The notes beneath the pieces were generated by a model. That model had not been told where the DNA came from and made no database searches. It worked only from the letters and a program-made list of their open reading frames with translations. This document shows positions 1-9,697 of a stretch of 64,000 bases of DNA, in pieces (the first letter of the stretch is position 1; the number at the start of each line of letters is the position of its first letter). The DNA is taken from assembly GCA_946902985.2 (NCBI GenBank), contig OX336393.1, positions 46,453,131 through 46,517,130 of the forward strand, read 5' to 3'. The stretch comes from Meconema thalassinum. Its lineage: Eukaryota; Arthropoda; Insecta; Orthoptera; Tettigoniidae. Made by a program: the position numbers and the translations under genes.

Positions 1-294
1 TTGCACCCACTTTTGCACCCACTTTTGCACCCACTTTTGCACCCACTTTTACATTCACTTTTGCACTCACTTTTGAACCCACGTTTGCACTCACTTTTAC
101 ACTCACTTTTGCTCCCACTTTTGCTCCCACTTTTTGCTCCCAATTTTTGCTCCCACTTTTTGCTCCCACTTTTTGCTCCCAATTTTTGCTCCCACTTTTT
201 GCTCCCACTTTTTTGCTCCCAATTCTTGCTCCCACTTTTTGCTCCCACTTTTTTTTGCTCCCACATTTGCACCCATATATGCTCGCACATTAAT
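1..294. repeat. tandem minisatellite, TTGCTCCCACTTTT-type
   Basis: A 12-15 bp unit (TTGCACCCACTT, then TTGCTCCCACTTTT and a variant with CAATTTTT) is repeated about 20 times from the window edge. Reading frames stay open through it only because the unit lacks stops, so the resulting periodic Leu/Pro/His or Gly/Lys/Trp peptides are not evidence of a gene. The array probably continues to the left of the window. Confidence 0.9.
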
Positions 295-353
295 CTATTG
301 TTCTTATTACCAAGTTGTCTTTACTAGAGCTTAGTCTAAGCTTGACAGTTGAT

Positions 354-917
354 ATGGAAGTATCTGTGACTAGGTATGGTAAGCCTCATGCATTCTATAA
401 AGGATATTCATATATTGTGAAACGAACCAATAAAAATGGAACTGTTATTTGGCGTTGTACAAAACAACGTTCAAAACAATGTCGCAGTGAGCTAAAAAGC
501 AAAAATAGTGTGGTTTTAAGTGTCAGTGATCATCAATGTAGTGTACTGCATGAAACACTGTTGCTGTCAACAGAAAATCATGAAAATGTTAAAAAGCAAG
601 TGCTACAAAACAATACTACTATTGAAAATAATTCAATGTTCAAAAAACCCTTAACATTATCAAAAGCCACGCAGACTCTACACGAGGACACTGTAGAGGA
701 AGAGGAAGAGGAACAGGAAGAGGACCAGGAATATTTAACTGGTTTTAGTAATGTTGAGGATAATGTTGAGGATAATTATAGTGATTATAATAATAGTGAT
801 ATAGATCATGCAGCTTATGATTATGATAGTGATAATGATCCAAAACAGGACAATAACGTTTTCATGCCTATTGTTTACCGTGGAAGAAAAAAGATCTACA
901 ACAAGCTTTGTTTTTAA
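354..917 (+). CDS. FLYWCH-type zinc-finger protein with acidic tail
   Basis: A 187-residue ORF counted from the first ATG. The frame is open upstream from a TTG at 315, but an ATG start is expected in a eukaryote; alternatively TTTACTAG just upstream could be a splice acceptor and this the last exon. Residues 1-66 match the FLYWCH fold: an aromatic-rich start (YGKPHAF, GYSYIV), then W33-x-C35, C43 and H60. The usual final His is replaced by C62 (HQC), so metal binding would be unusual. Residues about 105-180 are strongly acidic with runs of Glu, Asp and Asn, and the C-terminus is short and basic (RGRKK). FLYWCH modules bind DNA or protein in chromatin factors and occur in transposons and insect large DNA viruses. 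An AATAAA lies about 105 bases after the stop. Its neighbours are on the opposite strand. The domain call is fairly firm; the role is unknown. Confidence 0.7.
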   Translation: MEVSVTRYGKPHAFYKGYSYIVKRTNKNGTVIWRCTKQRSKQCRSELKSKNSVVLSVSDHQCSVLHETLLLSTENHENVKKQVLQNNTTIENNSMFKKPLTLSKATQTLHEDTVEEEEEEQEEDQEYLTGFSNVEDNVEDNYSDYNNSDIDHAAYDYDSDNDPKQDNNVFMPIVYRGRKKIYNKLCF

Positions 918-1021
918 AACTATAACACACTATCGTAAAGGCAAAGACTTGTATTAAGTGTGCTTTTTATTGTCATAATCATGTATGCTCTGCAATGTTA
1001 AATATTCTGACTTCTATAGAA

Positions 1022-1027
1022 AATAAA
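1022..1027 (+). promoter_or_regulatory. candidate poly(A) signal AATAAA for the FLYWCH gene
   Basis: This is the first perfect AATAAA downstream of the stop at 917 on the same strand, before the convergent minus-strand genes begin. Confidence 0.5.
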
Positions 1028-1202
1028 ACAACATTGTACCATTATTTTCATTTATTTACAAACTTTATATACATTTTTTGGTTTCATGATAATATTTTTA
1101 AGACAATACTAAACACTAAGACATTATTATTCTATACACATATTTTTTCTTTCAGTCCATTGTCATGACTTATATCTTCCATTATTATTTGACTTTTTTT
1201 AT

Positions 1203-1484
1203 TTAATTAAAACGAATCATGCACCTATTGTTTTTAAAACCTTCATAAATTAAGTGTACAGGTTGCACAGCATTATTGACTTCATCAAAAACACTTTCCG
1301 ACATATCATTAAACCGTATAGGCAGAAATGTCTCAAAGTTTTCACATACACAAAGTACACGATCACCATATGCTGTTTTCAATTTCCGAATCTTGATAAT
1401 GCGGAATGGAATATGCGTTGGCAATTCGCTGAGCTTCTTTGTCTCTAAGCCACATGATTGTCCCACAGCATTCAAAACATTCAT
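1203..1484 (-). CDS. small beta-rich protein, 93 residues
   Basis: An intact ATG-to-TAA frame between the FLYWCH and IAP genes. The middle (residues about 25-70) alternates hydrophobic and polar residues as in beta strands: RIIKIRKLKTAYGDRVL, then an aromatic stretch ETFLPIRF. This resembles the small OB-fold-like proteins with a 'YG.rv....F.vFLP.Rf' pattern that are scattered through arthropod genomes and that I associate, from memory, with mobile or virus-like DNA. That link is inference. The stop TAA overlaps an AATAAA on the same strand (1203-1198), an economical 3' end. A second frame, 1363-1554 on the same strand, overlaps the N-terminal half and may be a shadow. The gene starts 111 bases after the IAP stop on the same strand, so shared transcription is possible. 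Confidence 0.55.
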   Translation of the reverse strand: MNVLNAVGQSCGLETKKLSELPTHIPFRIIKIRKLKTAYGDRVLCVCENFETFLPIRFNDMSESVFDEVNNAVQPVHLIYEGFKNNRCMIRFN

Positions 1485-1595
1485 TGTAGTAGTCTATAAA
1501 CAAATGAAAAGCATATCTATTACACTCTAAAACAGCTTTAATAATATTGTGCAATTAGGGATTTTGCACTATGCATGGCGAATAAATTATACGAG

Positions 1596-2615
1596 TTATG
1601 CAAGAAATGCCCTAACTGTAGCAGATACTACTTTTCTGCATATAGCACAAGTGTTAAGTTTTAATGCACATTTGACACAGGCTATCATGTGTCCACAGGG
1701 TAAAAATACAACACCTAGTTCATTTTGATAACAAATTTTACATAATTGTTGGTCACACTTTTGTATCTGTTCGTGAGACAAGTTTTTTCTTTCAGCCTTA
1801 TGTATTTGCTCCGCGTGCTCTAACTCTAAAGGCACTTTTATGTCTTGTGCTGCAATCACTTTTTCTTTACGAATAGTGTTCACAAATTCCTGACCTTTAA
1901 GCAACACCATGTATTTACAGTTTGGTAACCAACGAGCATGTTGCACTAAAGGGTCATCAGTCATTTGCCAATCCTTTAAAGCAAATCCGCAATAATAACA
2001 TATTGTTTTATCCCCTTCACCAGTATAAAAAAATCCAGCTTCACTTAGCTGTTTGGTAAGGTGTTTTAATATTAATGGCCAAACATTTTTATAAGATTCG
2101 AAGCGTTTTTCAACAGAGCTGTACTCTGGGTGTGCTAGTGCTTTAGTCTTGCAAACTCCCAATTTTTCAAAAGCACACGCCAATTCAACACTGTCTATGG
2201 CATATGGACCACATATATCGACACTACCGTTGACTGGTAATACATCATTATTATTATTTATTTGCGATTCAGCAACGTAAGTAGCGGCCAAAGGCCTTGT
2301 GGTTCGGTAAAATGAATGCACGGGTAGGTTACCCACTTGCTTTCCAAGCATGTAAGGACAGTGAGGAGACCATCGCAAATGGTCTCTAAAGGGATCATCC
2401 CCTTCTTCCCAGTGTGAAAGTTCAATACGACAAAACACACAGCGCACCACATCTTCTCGGTTCAAGTAAAAAAAAACGGCTTTTGCAAGTTCATGCGTCG
2501 ACAAAAAGCCTACAGGCCAGGATTCAAATGTTAACCATCGATCATGTTCTGATTTTAAATTTAACCCACGTGGTAAACCAACTTGCTCACTTGTTGTATT
2601 TGGTACTAACGCCAT
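1596..2615 (-). CDS. iap-like: inhibitor of apoptosis protein (two BIR domains plus RING), intronless
   Basis: A 339-residue frame from ATG to stop with no intron. BIR1 (about residues 24-92) has zinc ligands C59, C62, H79 and C86. BIR2 (about 166-236) has C206, C209, H226 and C233. The C-terminal RING (292-326) has C292, C295, C307, H309, C313, C316, C323 and C326 and ends in the short hydrophobic tail typical of IAPs. By family knowledge such proteins bind caspases through BIR grooves and ubiquitinate targets through the RING. Domain order and length match insect IAP1-type proteins and their baculovirus relatives; cellular insect iap1 genes usually contain introns. Single-exon structure plus a FLYWCH and a small OB-like neighbour suggest a retrocopy or virus-derived copy. 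All metal ligands are present, so it is probably a functional frame. The family call is very secure; the origin is not. Confidence 0.93.
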   Translation of the reverse strand: MALVPNTTSEQVGLPRGLNLKSEHDRWLTFESWPVGFLSTHELAKAVFFYLNREDVVRCVFCRIELSHWEEGDDPFRDHLRWSPHCPYMLGKQVGNLPVHSFYRTTRPLAATYVAESQINNNNDVLPVNGSVDICGPYAIDSVELACAFEKLGVCKTKALAHPEYSSVEKRFESYKNVWPLILKHLTKQLSEAGFFYTGEGDKTICYYCGFALKDWQMTDDPLVQHARWLPNCKYMVLLKGQEFVNTIRKEKVIAAQDIKVPLELEHAEQIHKAERKNLSHEQIQKCDQQLCKICYQNELGVVFLPCGHMIACVKCALKLNTCAICRKVVSATVRAFLA

Positions 2616-2968
2616 GTGTTATAATAAAACTTTTTCTTATTGTAAGTTATTAACATTGCACAAGAGCACAGAGTACTTTAAAGCATAATGCATGCTTGTT
2701 CACTGTCTGTTCATTACGTTAATGGCATATGACGACACCTAAAAGCAAACAAAATGACCCATCACTCAATCAATCAATCAATCAATCAATCAATACTTGT
2801 AAATAAAACGTTAACGTTAATTGGCATTAATATATCAAAACACCATTAAAAATAAACTGTATGTTGGCACTAACAGTAACCCATGTACTTATTTTCTTTT
2901 TTTATAAAGCTACAGTCATTTACATTCCCCCACCCTCCCTTTAACCAATATATAAACAAAAATGAATG
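2616..2968. other. non-coding spacer with (CAAT)n tract
   Basis: This separates the IAP start from the 3' end of the spliced gene. It holds a (CAAT)7 microsatellite at 2766-2794 and otherwise AT-rich sequence. A minus-strand TTATAATAA about 10 bases before the IAP ATG is the only promoter-like motif seen. Confidence 0.6.
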
Positions 2969-3525
2969 TCATGTCATTTTGTTCACATTATCATGTTCAA
3001 ACCTGTGGATATTCGTTGAGTCCATAGGGAACCACCCATAAATTAAATTTATTATTTTTATTTTTAGAAAATCCAACATGGCCTTGTACTTTTCCCAGTC
3101 AACAACAACAACATAGCCATTAATCAAGAAAGCAATCAATGTCCCAGTCATGTACAGGTAATGAATTTTTTTTGTCTACGAGTTTTCAGTAGTGGTAAAA
3201 TGGAAAAGCATTTTTAAGTTGGACTTACCTGAGTTTTAAACAGTTCACTCTTTGGCAGTGGTTTCGCTTTAGTGCGTTTCGTTTTTTTTTCAGCGACTAC
3301 TACGTCGGTAAGACTATTCTTTCCAAGTTTCTAAAAATAAATAAAATAAACCGCTATACATACCTAAATTCAAGTTAATACATACATTTCATAAAATAAA
3401 ACATAAAACAAAAAAAATGAAACAAGTTAGTTTAAAAAAAATCATCTCACCTTTACTTGCAGTGACTTGTTGTTCTTCCCTTCTAGTGGGCTCAAAAGTG
3501 CAATGGTTTCTTCTCCCTCAGACAT
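2969..3525 (-). CDS. spliced small lysine-rich protein, 127 residues (predicted)
   Basis: Three coding exons join in phase 0. Exon 3525-3451 starts with ATG and encodes 25 residues (MSEGEETIALLSP...). Exon 3330-3229 encodes 34 basic residues including KKTKRTKAKPLPK. Exon 3175-2969 encodes 68 residues with a hydrophobic patch (LIAFLINGYVVVV) and then a stop. Intron 3450-3331 has GTGAG and TTTTTAG; intron 3228-3176 is only 53 nt, with GTAAG and a weak CGTAG acceptor. A 5' non-coding exon appears to lie at about 3750-3646, with a GTATTT donor at 3645 and a TTTGCAG acceptor at 3544. The first two coding exons are well supported by splice consensus and frame; the last is less certain. I do not recognise the protein, and the hydrophobic patch is too weak to call a membrane segment. 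Confidence 0.5.
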
Positions 3526-3775
3526 GTAAGGTATGCCGGTTATCTGCAAACAAATAAATAAATAAAATCATTAATTACCTAATCAATAAATAATTGCATG
3601 TATTTATATAAAAATCAATAAATATATAAATAAATAAATAAATACCTACCCCACAACAAGGTCAAGTATTTTCCACCAACACCAAAACTGTTAAACAAGA
3701 CCAGAGTTTTCTTGCAACGCTGTAGCGTGTTCAAAAGTAGTCACATAAGTGCGAGTGGAAATGTCAGCGACGTGT

Positions 3776-3784
3776 CTTTATATA
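3776..3784 (-). promoter_or_regulatory. TATA box (TATATAAAG) of the spliced gene
   Basis: On the minus strand this perfect TATATAAAG precedes the inferred non-coding first exon; initiation about 30 bases downstream would be near 3745-3750. The exon then runs to a GTATTT donor at 3645. Position and spacing support a real core promoter. Confidence 0.55.
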
Positions 3785-3831
3785 TCACATTGCATGTATA
3801 ATCTTTTTTTTCCCACGCTTTGAACATTCTC

Positions 3832-4051
3832 TTATCGTGCACGTGGACAGCTAACGTCCCAGGCGAACACCTGTGCCGGATCAAATTTCACCTGAACTTG
3901 CATTTTGTCACGTACGAAGCAAAACAGGATGTGACTTGTTAACAGTTATCGCGCACGTGGACAGATAACGTCCCAGGCGAACACCTGCGGTAGATCAAAT
4001 TTCACATGAACTTGCATTTTGTCACGTACGAAGAAAAACAGGATGTCACTG
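3832..4051. repeat. two direct copies of a 105-bp block upstream of the TATA box
   Basis: Blocks at about 3832-3936 and 3947-4051 are about 90% identical with a 114-bp period. Each contains CACGTGGACAG, AACGTCCCAGGCGAACACCTG and TTGCATTTTGTCACGTACGAAG. They begin about 50 bp upstream of the TATATAAAG. The conserved CACGTG E-box and CACCTG motifs make a duplicated enhancer plausible. Confidence 0.7.
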
Positions 4052-4540
4052 GTTTAGCCTACATCTGGTTTCACACATGTGTGTGCATGCCTTTCACACT
4101 CCCCTGCCACCACGATGGTCAGATTATTTCACCTTCAAGCGTCTTGGTCATTTTTTCCATTGCACTTGTTGTCAAGTCAGATCAATGCCTTCCAATAAGC
4201 TCAAATGACCTTCACCTCCTCGGCAAGTTTGTTTTCTCTACTCGCTTCGACCAACATAGAATCAAGTTCTCATCACCGTTTACATGTCAAAGGTAAAATA
4301 TCAGAAAAACACACGCTCGCTCTGTCATACACCGACCCGCCGAAATAGCAATTATTCTATTAAGCATGGTCCTTGTGGTTAGCGATAGGTTCGTTGAAAC
4401 ACACACACACCCAGCCGTATCGTCTCTCTCAACCACCACGCTTCATGGACATTATAAACAGGTAAAGAAAAAAAAAACGTTATTTCAACATGTATGGCGT
4501 TAGGCCCTTTGTGAATTATTTTTTTGGAAAAAAAAATCTA
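4052..4540. other. no gene recognised
   Basis: Unique-looking sequence between the duplicated block and the tandem array. The plus-strand frame 4006-4296 starts inside the upstream repeat and has no recognisable domain. Confidence 0.4.
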
Positions 4541-5130
4541 CCACATTTGAAAGGGGGCGTTAGCCCGAGTGCTAGGACACCTCGTACACGTCTCTAGCGT
4601 TATTGGTTCGTGAGATATCGGCAAAAATCACAAAAAACACGTGTTTACCCCCAAAATCGCGTTTCCAAAATTTTTTAAAATTACAACGAGTGGTCCATAG
4701 CAAAGAGGACGTCTTCCCGAATCCTTGGACCCATCGTACATGCCTCTAGCGTTATTGCTTCGTGAAATATCGGCAAAATCACAAAAAAACACATGTTTAC
4801 CCCAAAATCGCGTTTCCTAAATTTTTCTAAAATTACAATGAGTAGTCCATAGCAAAGAGGACATCACCCTGAGTACTTGGACCTGTCGAACACACCTCTA
4901 GCATGATTGGTTCACGAGATATCGGCAAAATCACAAAAACACGTGTTTACCCCAAAATCGAGTTTCCAATTTTATTAAAAATTATAACGAGTAGTCCATA
5001 GCAGAGAGGACGTTACCCCGAGTCCTTGGACCTGTCGAACACGCCTCTAGCGTTATTGGTTCGTGAGATATAGCAAAAAGTCTAAAATCACGTTTTTACC
5101 CCAAAAAGACTGTGTTTCCAGATTTTCACA
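4541..5130. repeat. about 150-bp tandem repeat, four units
   Basis: The phrase GGTCCATAGCAAAGAGGAC recurs at about 4692, 4842 and 4993, with the matching start of the first unit near 4545. Each unit then carries CTCTAGCGTTATTGGTTCGTGA, GATATCGGCAAAATCAC and CACGTGTTTACCCC. A fifth, diverged unit (CCATAGGAAAGAGAACGTCAG) lies at about 5578-5640, separated by unrelated sequence. No coding capacity is apparent. Confidence 0.8.
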
Positions 5131-5724
5131 TTTTCGACACCGACATTCCCGTAAAGAGCACGACGAGACGAAAAAAACGAATCCAAGCACGCCCTCCTAG
5201 CATGGCTCCTTCCATTCCAAGGTCGCAGGGGCTCACCACTTGCTTTTGGAAGCAGCTCTGTCATCATCCCACTACTACACACAATTATTTTCTCTAGAGA
5301 CTTGGAATTTATTTTGAGGGTAGAGGGGGTAGGGACCATTGATTTACGTCAAACAATTTTTTTTGTAGAGTTCCTAGTTTCCAAAATATAGGATTTTCAA
5401 AATTCGAGTGTTTTCAAAAAAACATAAAAAGTAAAAAAGTTTTATTATAGAAAATAAAGGTCATAAAGACCATTCGTTTGAGCCATGGCACAACGTTCTA
5501 TCATTTTTGGTTTTCAAACTATTACCTATTTTCGAAAACAAAAAATTTAAAAAAAAAATTGAAAAATATAATACATGGTCCATAGGAAAGAGAACGTCAG
5601 CCCGAGTCCTAGGACACCTCATTTCTCAACATCCGGCCATGCGTTTGAGAGATATTAATTATTTTATCTTGTACAGTCTGGTACAAATAAAATGGGTGGG
5701 TTAGAAGCGCCATCACTCCACTAC
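5131..5724. other. unclassified AT-rich stretch
   Basis: It contains a GC-richer patch at 5150-5260, a diverged copy of the upstream 150-bp unit near 5578 and A-rich tracts. Short frames here show no domain. Confidence 0.4.
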
Positions 5725-7568
5725 TTAAGACACTCGTATGGAAATTATAAAACTCGCTTACGCTCGTTTTATAAACATACTCGTGTCTTAATTATTACCA
5801 TTATAGGCGAGTTGTATACGACTGTTTATGTTCGACGATAATTATAACTTTATTATATGTTTTAACAAAAATATTCATAAATATCTGTGGGATTCAGTTA
5901 GTGAACAGGACGCGTTGGCTTTGCTGACTGAACAGAGCGCATAAGCAGAGACCATTCACTTTGCTTGCCAACACAGAACACCTATTGTTTACAGCGGATT
6001 TTGAGCGCATGCGCGAAGGTATCCTTACCTAATTGATCACACAACTGTTTCTTGAGCTCTGATTGGTGGTAGAAACTGTTTCATAATGAACAAGAAGTTC
6101 CGTGAAGAACTATACAGCCTACTTTTCATGCCAATGATTATTCTACAGAATATGAACCTATCTGGAATAATGACGAAATTAAGTTGCTAATATCGAAATT
6201 TCCAATTAGTTCGAAATACTGTATACCTGGCATAATGTATCCTAATAGAGCACTACAGTTGGCAGCCCTGATGACTGAATATATTCTTAGTTCCGTCTCT
6301 TACGGTACTAAATACAAAATTTGGTTGAAGTCCACTGGATAGCATGGACGTTACATGCAGTTAAACATTGGATCTAACAGCGCGCGTAAAATCATGTTGG
6401 CAACAATGTCATGCATGTATTGGTCAGAAATAATCTGAAATAATATGATCTATTGTTGTGCCAATTTTGAATGAAATCCATTAGTTAGTATAGAAGTTAC
6501 ATGCATTTTAAAATTGGACCTATCAGCAGGCTTAGAATCATGTTGGCAGCACTGACGTATATTAGTTACTCCAAATTCGTCTAGAATGCCTGGTACTATA
6601 CGTGTGCAAAGTTTAGAGCTATTGGCTTGCATACTTTCTGATATATTGATATTAGGGTAACAAAAGTAGGGACAGCACATATTAACAGTTGGCAGCCCTG
6701 GTTGCTCCTTAGAATACGCATAGTCATATCTGTTATGGTACACATAGCACATACGAAATTTGGTTGAAATCCAAATGATAGTATTGAAGTTACATGTATT
6801 TAAAGTTGGACCTGTCAGCAGGCTTAGAATCATGTTGGTAGCACTGACGTATATAAGTTACTCCAAATTAATATAGAATGTCAGGTACTATACGTGTGCA
6901 TAGTTTAAAGCTGTCGGCTTGCATACTTTCTGATATATTGGTATTTGGATAAAATAAATTAGGAGCATTTATTAACAGTTGGCAGCCCTGGTAGGTCTTA
7001 AGAATACGCTCAGTCATATCTGGTTATGTACACATACAACATACGAAATTTGGTTGAATTCCACTTGATAGTGTAGAAGTTATATGCATTTAAAAATTGG
7101 ACCTATCAGGAGGCTTATAATCATTTTGGCAACACTGCCATGTTTGGCCTCCTGGAAATTAAACTGAAATATTATGATCTGTACGTGTGTCAATTTTGAA
7201 ATAGCTCCCATTCATACTTTTCAAGATATCCAACATGGAGCTCAAATTTCTAGTGCGTTTTTTCAGCAGTTGGTAGCACTGACATCATTTTCAAATATGG
7301 ACGTGAGATATTCCGGTGCACATCTTTACTCATACTAAATTTGGTTTTGATAGCTGCAGCCGTTTAGGAGTTGATAGGGGGGGACACACACACAGCCCGA
7401 CAGACAGACAGACAGACAGACAGACACACATTTGCCCGATCTCATAAGACTACTTTTTCCTCATTTTTGCAAAATGTGAAAAGTAGGCTAAAAATAGTGT
7501 TATAATGAGCCTCATTATGTTACAGTTTTCTGACACATACTGTTTACATTTCCACAACGTCGAACATA
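5725..7568 (+). mobile_element. palindrome-headed MITE-like element, copy 1 (interrupted)
   Basis: It begins with a truncated form of the family's terminal palindrome (AAGACACTCGTATGG ... ATACTCGTGTCTTAATT), continues through TTTATGTTCGACGATAATTA and an internal body shared with the copies near 35372, 48585 and 55387, and ends with TTTCTGACACATACTG and CGTCGAACATA at about 7567. A family-A repeat (6091-7490) is inserted between CATAATGA and AAAATAGTG, which are contiguous in the other copies. No transposase is encoded. Confidence 0.75.
6091..7490 (+). mobile_element. family-A non-coding repeat (Helentron-associated-like), copy 1
   Basis: Its exact borders come from the empty sites in other MITE copies. 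The left end is CAAGAAGTTCCGTGAAGAACTATACAGCC split across a small hairpin (AGTTC / GAACT). The right end is a long hairpin centred on GCAAAA and finishing in AAGTAGGCTA. Internally a roughly 330-bp module (GTTGGCAGCCCTGG, then ACGAAATTTGGTTGAA, GGACCTATCAGCAGGCTTA and CTATACGTGTGCA) repeats about three times, followed by a (CAGA)n microsatellite at 7395-7425. There is no ORF of note. Terminal hairpin, central tandem modules, microsatellite and lack of a target duplication fit Helentron-associated (HINE/DINE-like) elements; that class call is inference. Confidence 0.7.
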
Positions 7569-7845
7569 TTATTATTATAATTCTGCTTCTAGTCACTAGG
7601 TGGCAACATTAGTGCACCTAGCGTGCGAACAAGGAAGCACTACTCAGCTGAATGTTGCAGGTTGTGTGTTGTTGAGTTTACATTAATCGGCTTGCAGGGT
7701 TGAATCCGGATCTGAGTTATGCCATTTGAGAGGGTTAGATTGCTACAAACTTATAAAGCTCGTGTAACGCAATCTTCTGTAATGTAATTATTGTATGTAT
7801 ATTGGTGCTCAAGTGCAATACATGAACATCGTGCCTTTTTAAGTG
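7569..7845. other. no feature recognised
   Basis: Unique-looking sequence between two repeats, with no ORF, hairpin or repeat identified. Confidence 0.4.
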
Positions 7846-8304
7846 AGGAGGTTCTCATGATGACTGCTTGACTGATATCACCCTGAAATTTTGTACGGTG
7901 ATAAAGGGCACTACTAGAAATTCCCCTATGTGACTTTCAAAAACCTGTTAACTACAAAACGAACATGGCGGCCAAGCAAAGTTGAAACATTTAAACAGAC
8001 TTTTCTTGCGATGTAACCATACAAAGACAGTGAATCTTGGTACAGCAAATAAATACACAAATTGAAATGCACTGACATCTAATTTGGTTAAATTGTTTAC
8101 ATAATCTCAAGATGTTGGCTATGTGAAATTTTAAAATTAAGTTTAATGTCTTGTGTCCTAATCGTGCGATAGAAGTCAACGTTTGAATAATGAACCTACG
8201 CAATAATCCTCATTTTATAGTAGATAACTCTATGGCCAACATATAATAAAATCCAACATGGCGACCATGCGAAATATTTAGACGGTTCTCAATATCTACG
8301 AATA

Positions 8305-9697
8305 TACATGGAAGGAAATGGAAATTGCAACACCCAGAAGGAGTGGTGCTACATTGCTACAATTGAACATGCAAGACGAGTGTTCGGTTGTGATTCGATG
8401 ATTACACTTTCAGGTCCCTCTGACCGCAAGTTTGGACAACAATCAATACAGGATGTGCCCACCACGAGCTGCAATACATTGATGAATTCTTCGAGGCATG
8501 GAGTCAATAAGGCCCTGGATCGCTTCCTGAGGAATTGTGGCTCATGTTTTCTGCACTGTACGGGTCAGTTGTTCCTGAGTTGTGGGTGGCTGAGGACGGT
8601 TGGCCAGTCGTCGACCCATCATGTCCCACACATGCTCAATAGGACTGAGGTCCGGGGATCTGTCGGGCCATTCTAAGGTTGTGATGTCGTGGAGAGCTGC
8701 TCTGGAGATGCGTGCAGTGTGAACCCGGGCATTGTCCTGCTGAAACATCCCATTAGCAATGTTCGCCATCATAGAGTCAACCACTAGAACGAGTACTCTA
8801 TCAACGTACTGTAGAGCAGTCATATTGCCCTTAACAAGCACTAATTGTGATTTCACATTAAAGCCAAGAGCTCCCCAGACCATAATGCTTGGTGTTGGCT
8901 CTGTGTGCCTCTCGACAATAAGGTCTGGGCGGCCCCTCTCACCGGTACGTCGGCGCACACGATTCCGGCGATCACTGCGGGCAAGACAGAAGCGCGATTC
9001 ATCTCTTGAGACGACCCTATGCCATTCGTCGACCCATGTCGATCGTTCTCGAAACCAGGGCAGCCATACACGTCGCTGTTGTGGGGTCAATGGAACACCT
9101 TCTGCAGGGACACGGGATCGTAAACCAGCTGCACGTGGCGATTACCAACTGTTTGTTGTGTAACGTGGGGTGCCACAGCTGCTCGAATTTGCGCTGCTGT
9201 TGCATGGGTTCCACCCAGGCCATCCGAATGATGCGGCGATCCTCTCTCACAGTTGTCTGTCGCGCTGGGCCTGTGCCAGGTCTAAGAGTGTGGGTACCTT
9301 CATTTGACCACTGCTGCCATACACGTTGTACCGTAGATGCCTGTCGGCCAACATGTGCAGCGACAGTCTTTAGCGATAATCCAGCCTCACACAGCCCAAT
9401 TATCCGAGCCCTCCCAAACGTCGACAGTTGCTGATAGCGTGCTCTTCTCTGTCGTCGAGGCATGTTTGACGGGGAACACTTCACTGCACAGACTGCAAGT
9501 CAACTACGCTACACCTGAGTCCGTATACTGGAATTGATTCCTCCGCGACCAATCACGTGGGGAGACCTGTAGCACCACTCCAATGGATCTGAAACTCTGA
9601 TCGTTTACATACCTACATGGCATCGTTCCATATCTTGAAAATCAACACAAACGACCAATGCCTTCATGGTGTTGCAATTTCCATTTTCTTCAGTGTA
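8305..9697 (-). mobile_element. Tc1-like DNA transposon
   Basis: The termini share an inverted repeat of about 28 bp containing GGAAATTGCAACACC, and TA is duplicated at both edges (8305-8306 and 9696-9697). The transposase lies on the minus strand and is broken by frameshifts. It inserted into a family-B repeat, whose uninterrupted form elsewhere confirms the borders. Confidence 0.9.
8542..9484 (-). pseudogene. Tc1-like transposase, frameshifted
   Basis: The N-terminal part (9484 to about 9215) has a paired-like helix-turn-helix (FGRARIIGLCEAGLSLKTVA, then RQASTVQRVWQQW). The catalytic part (9090-8542) carries SRDESRF (first Asp), FQQDNARVHTARI (second Asp) and SPDLSPIEHVWD (Glu), with 32 residues between the second Asp and the Glu by my count. 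The two parts lie in different frames. Similarity continues through a third frame between them, so at least two one-base indels (near 9215 and 9140) are needed to explain it. All three catalytic residues survive, but no single frame encodes a full enzyme. It is a decayed, probably immobile copy. Confidence 0.88.

Noticed and set aside
1..327. Open frame of 108 codons in the terminal minisatellite
   Set aside because: The peptide is only a translated 12-15 bp repeat.
1363..1554. 63-codon minus-strand frame overlapping the small beta-rich gene
   Set aside because: It overlaps the better-supported 93-codon frame and has no recognisable domain.
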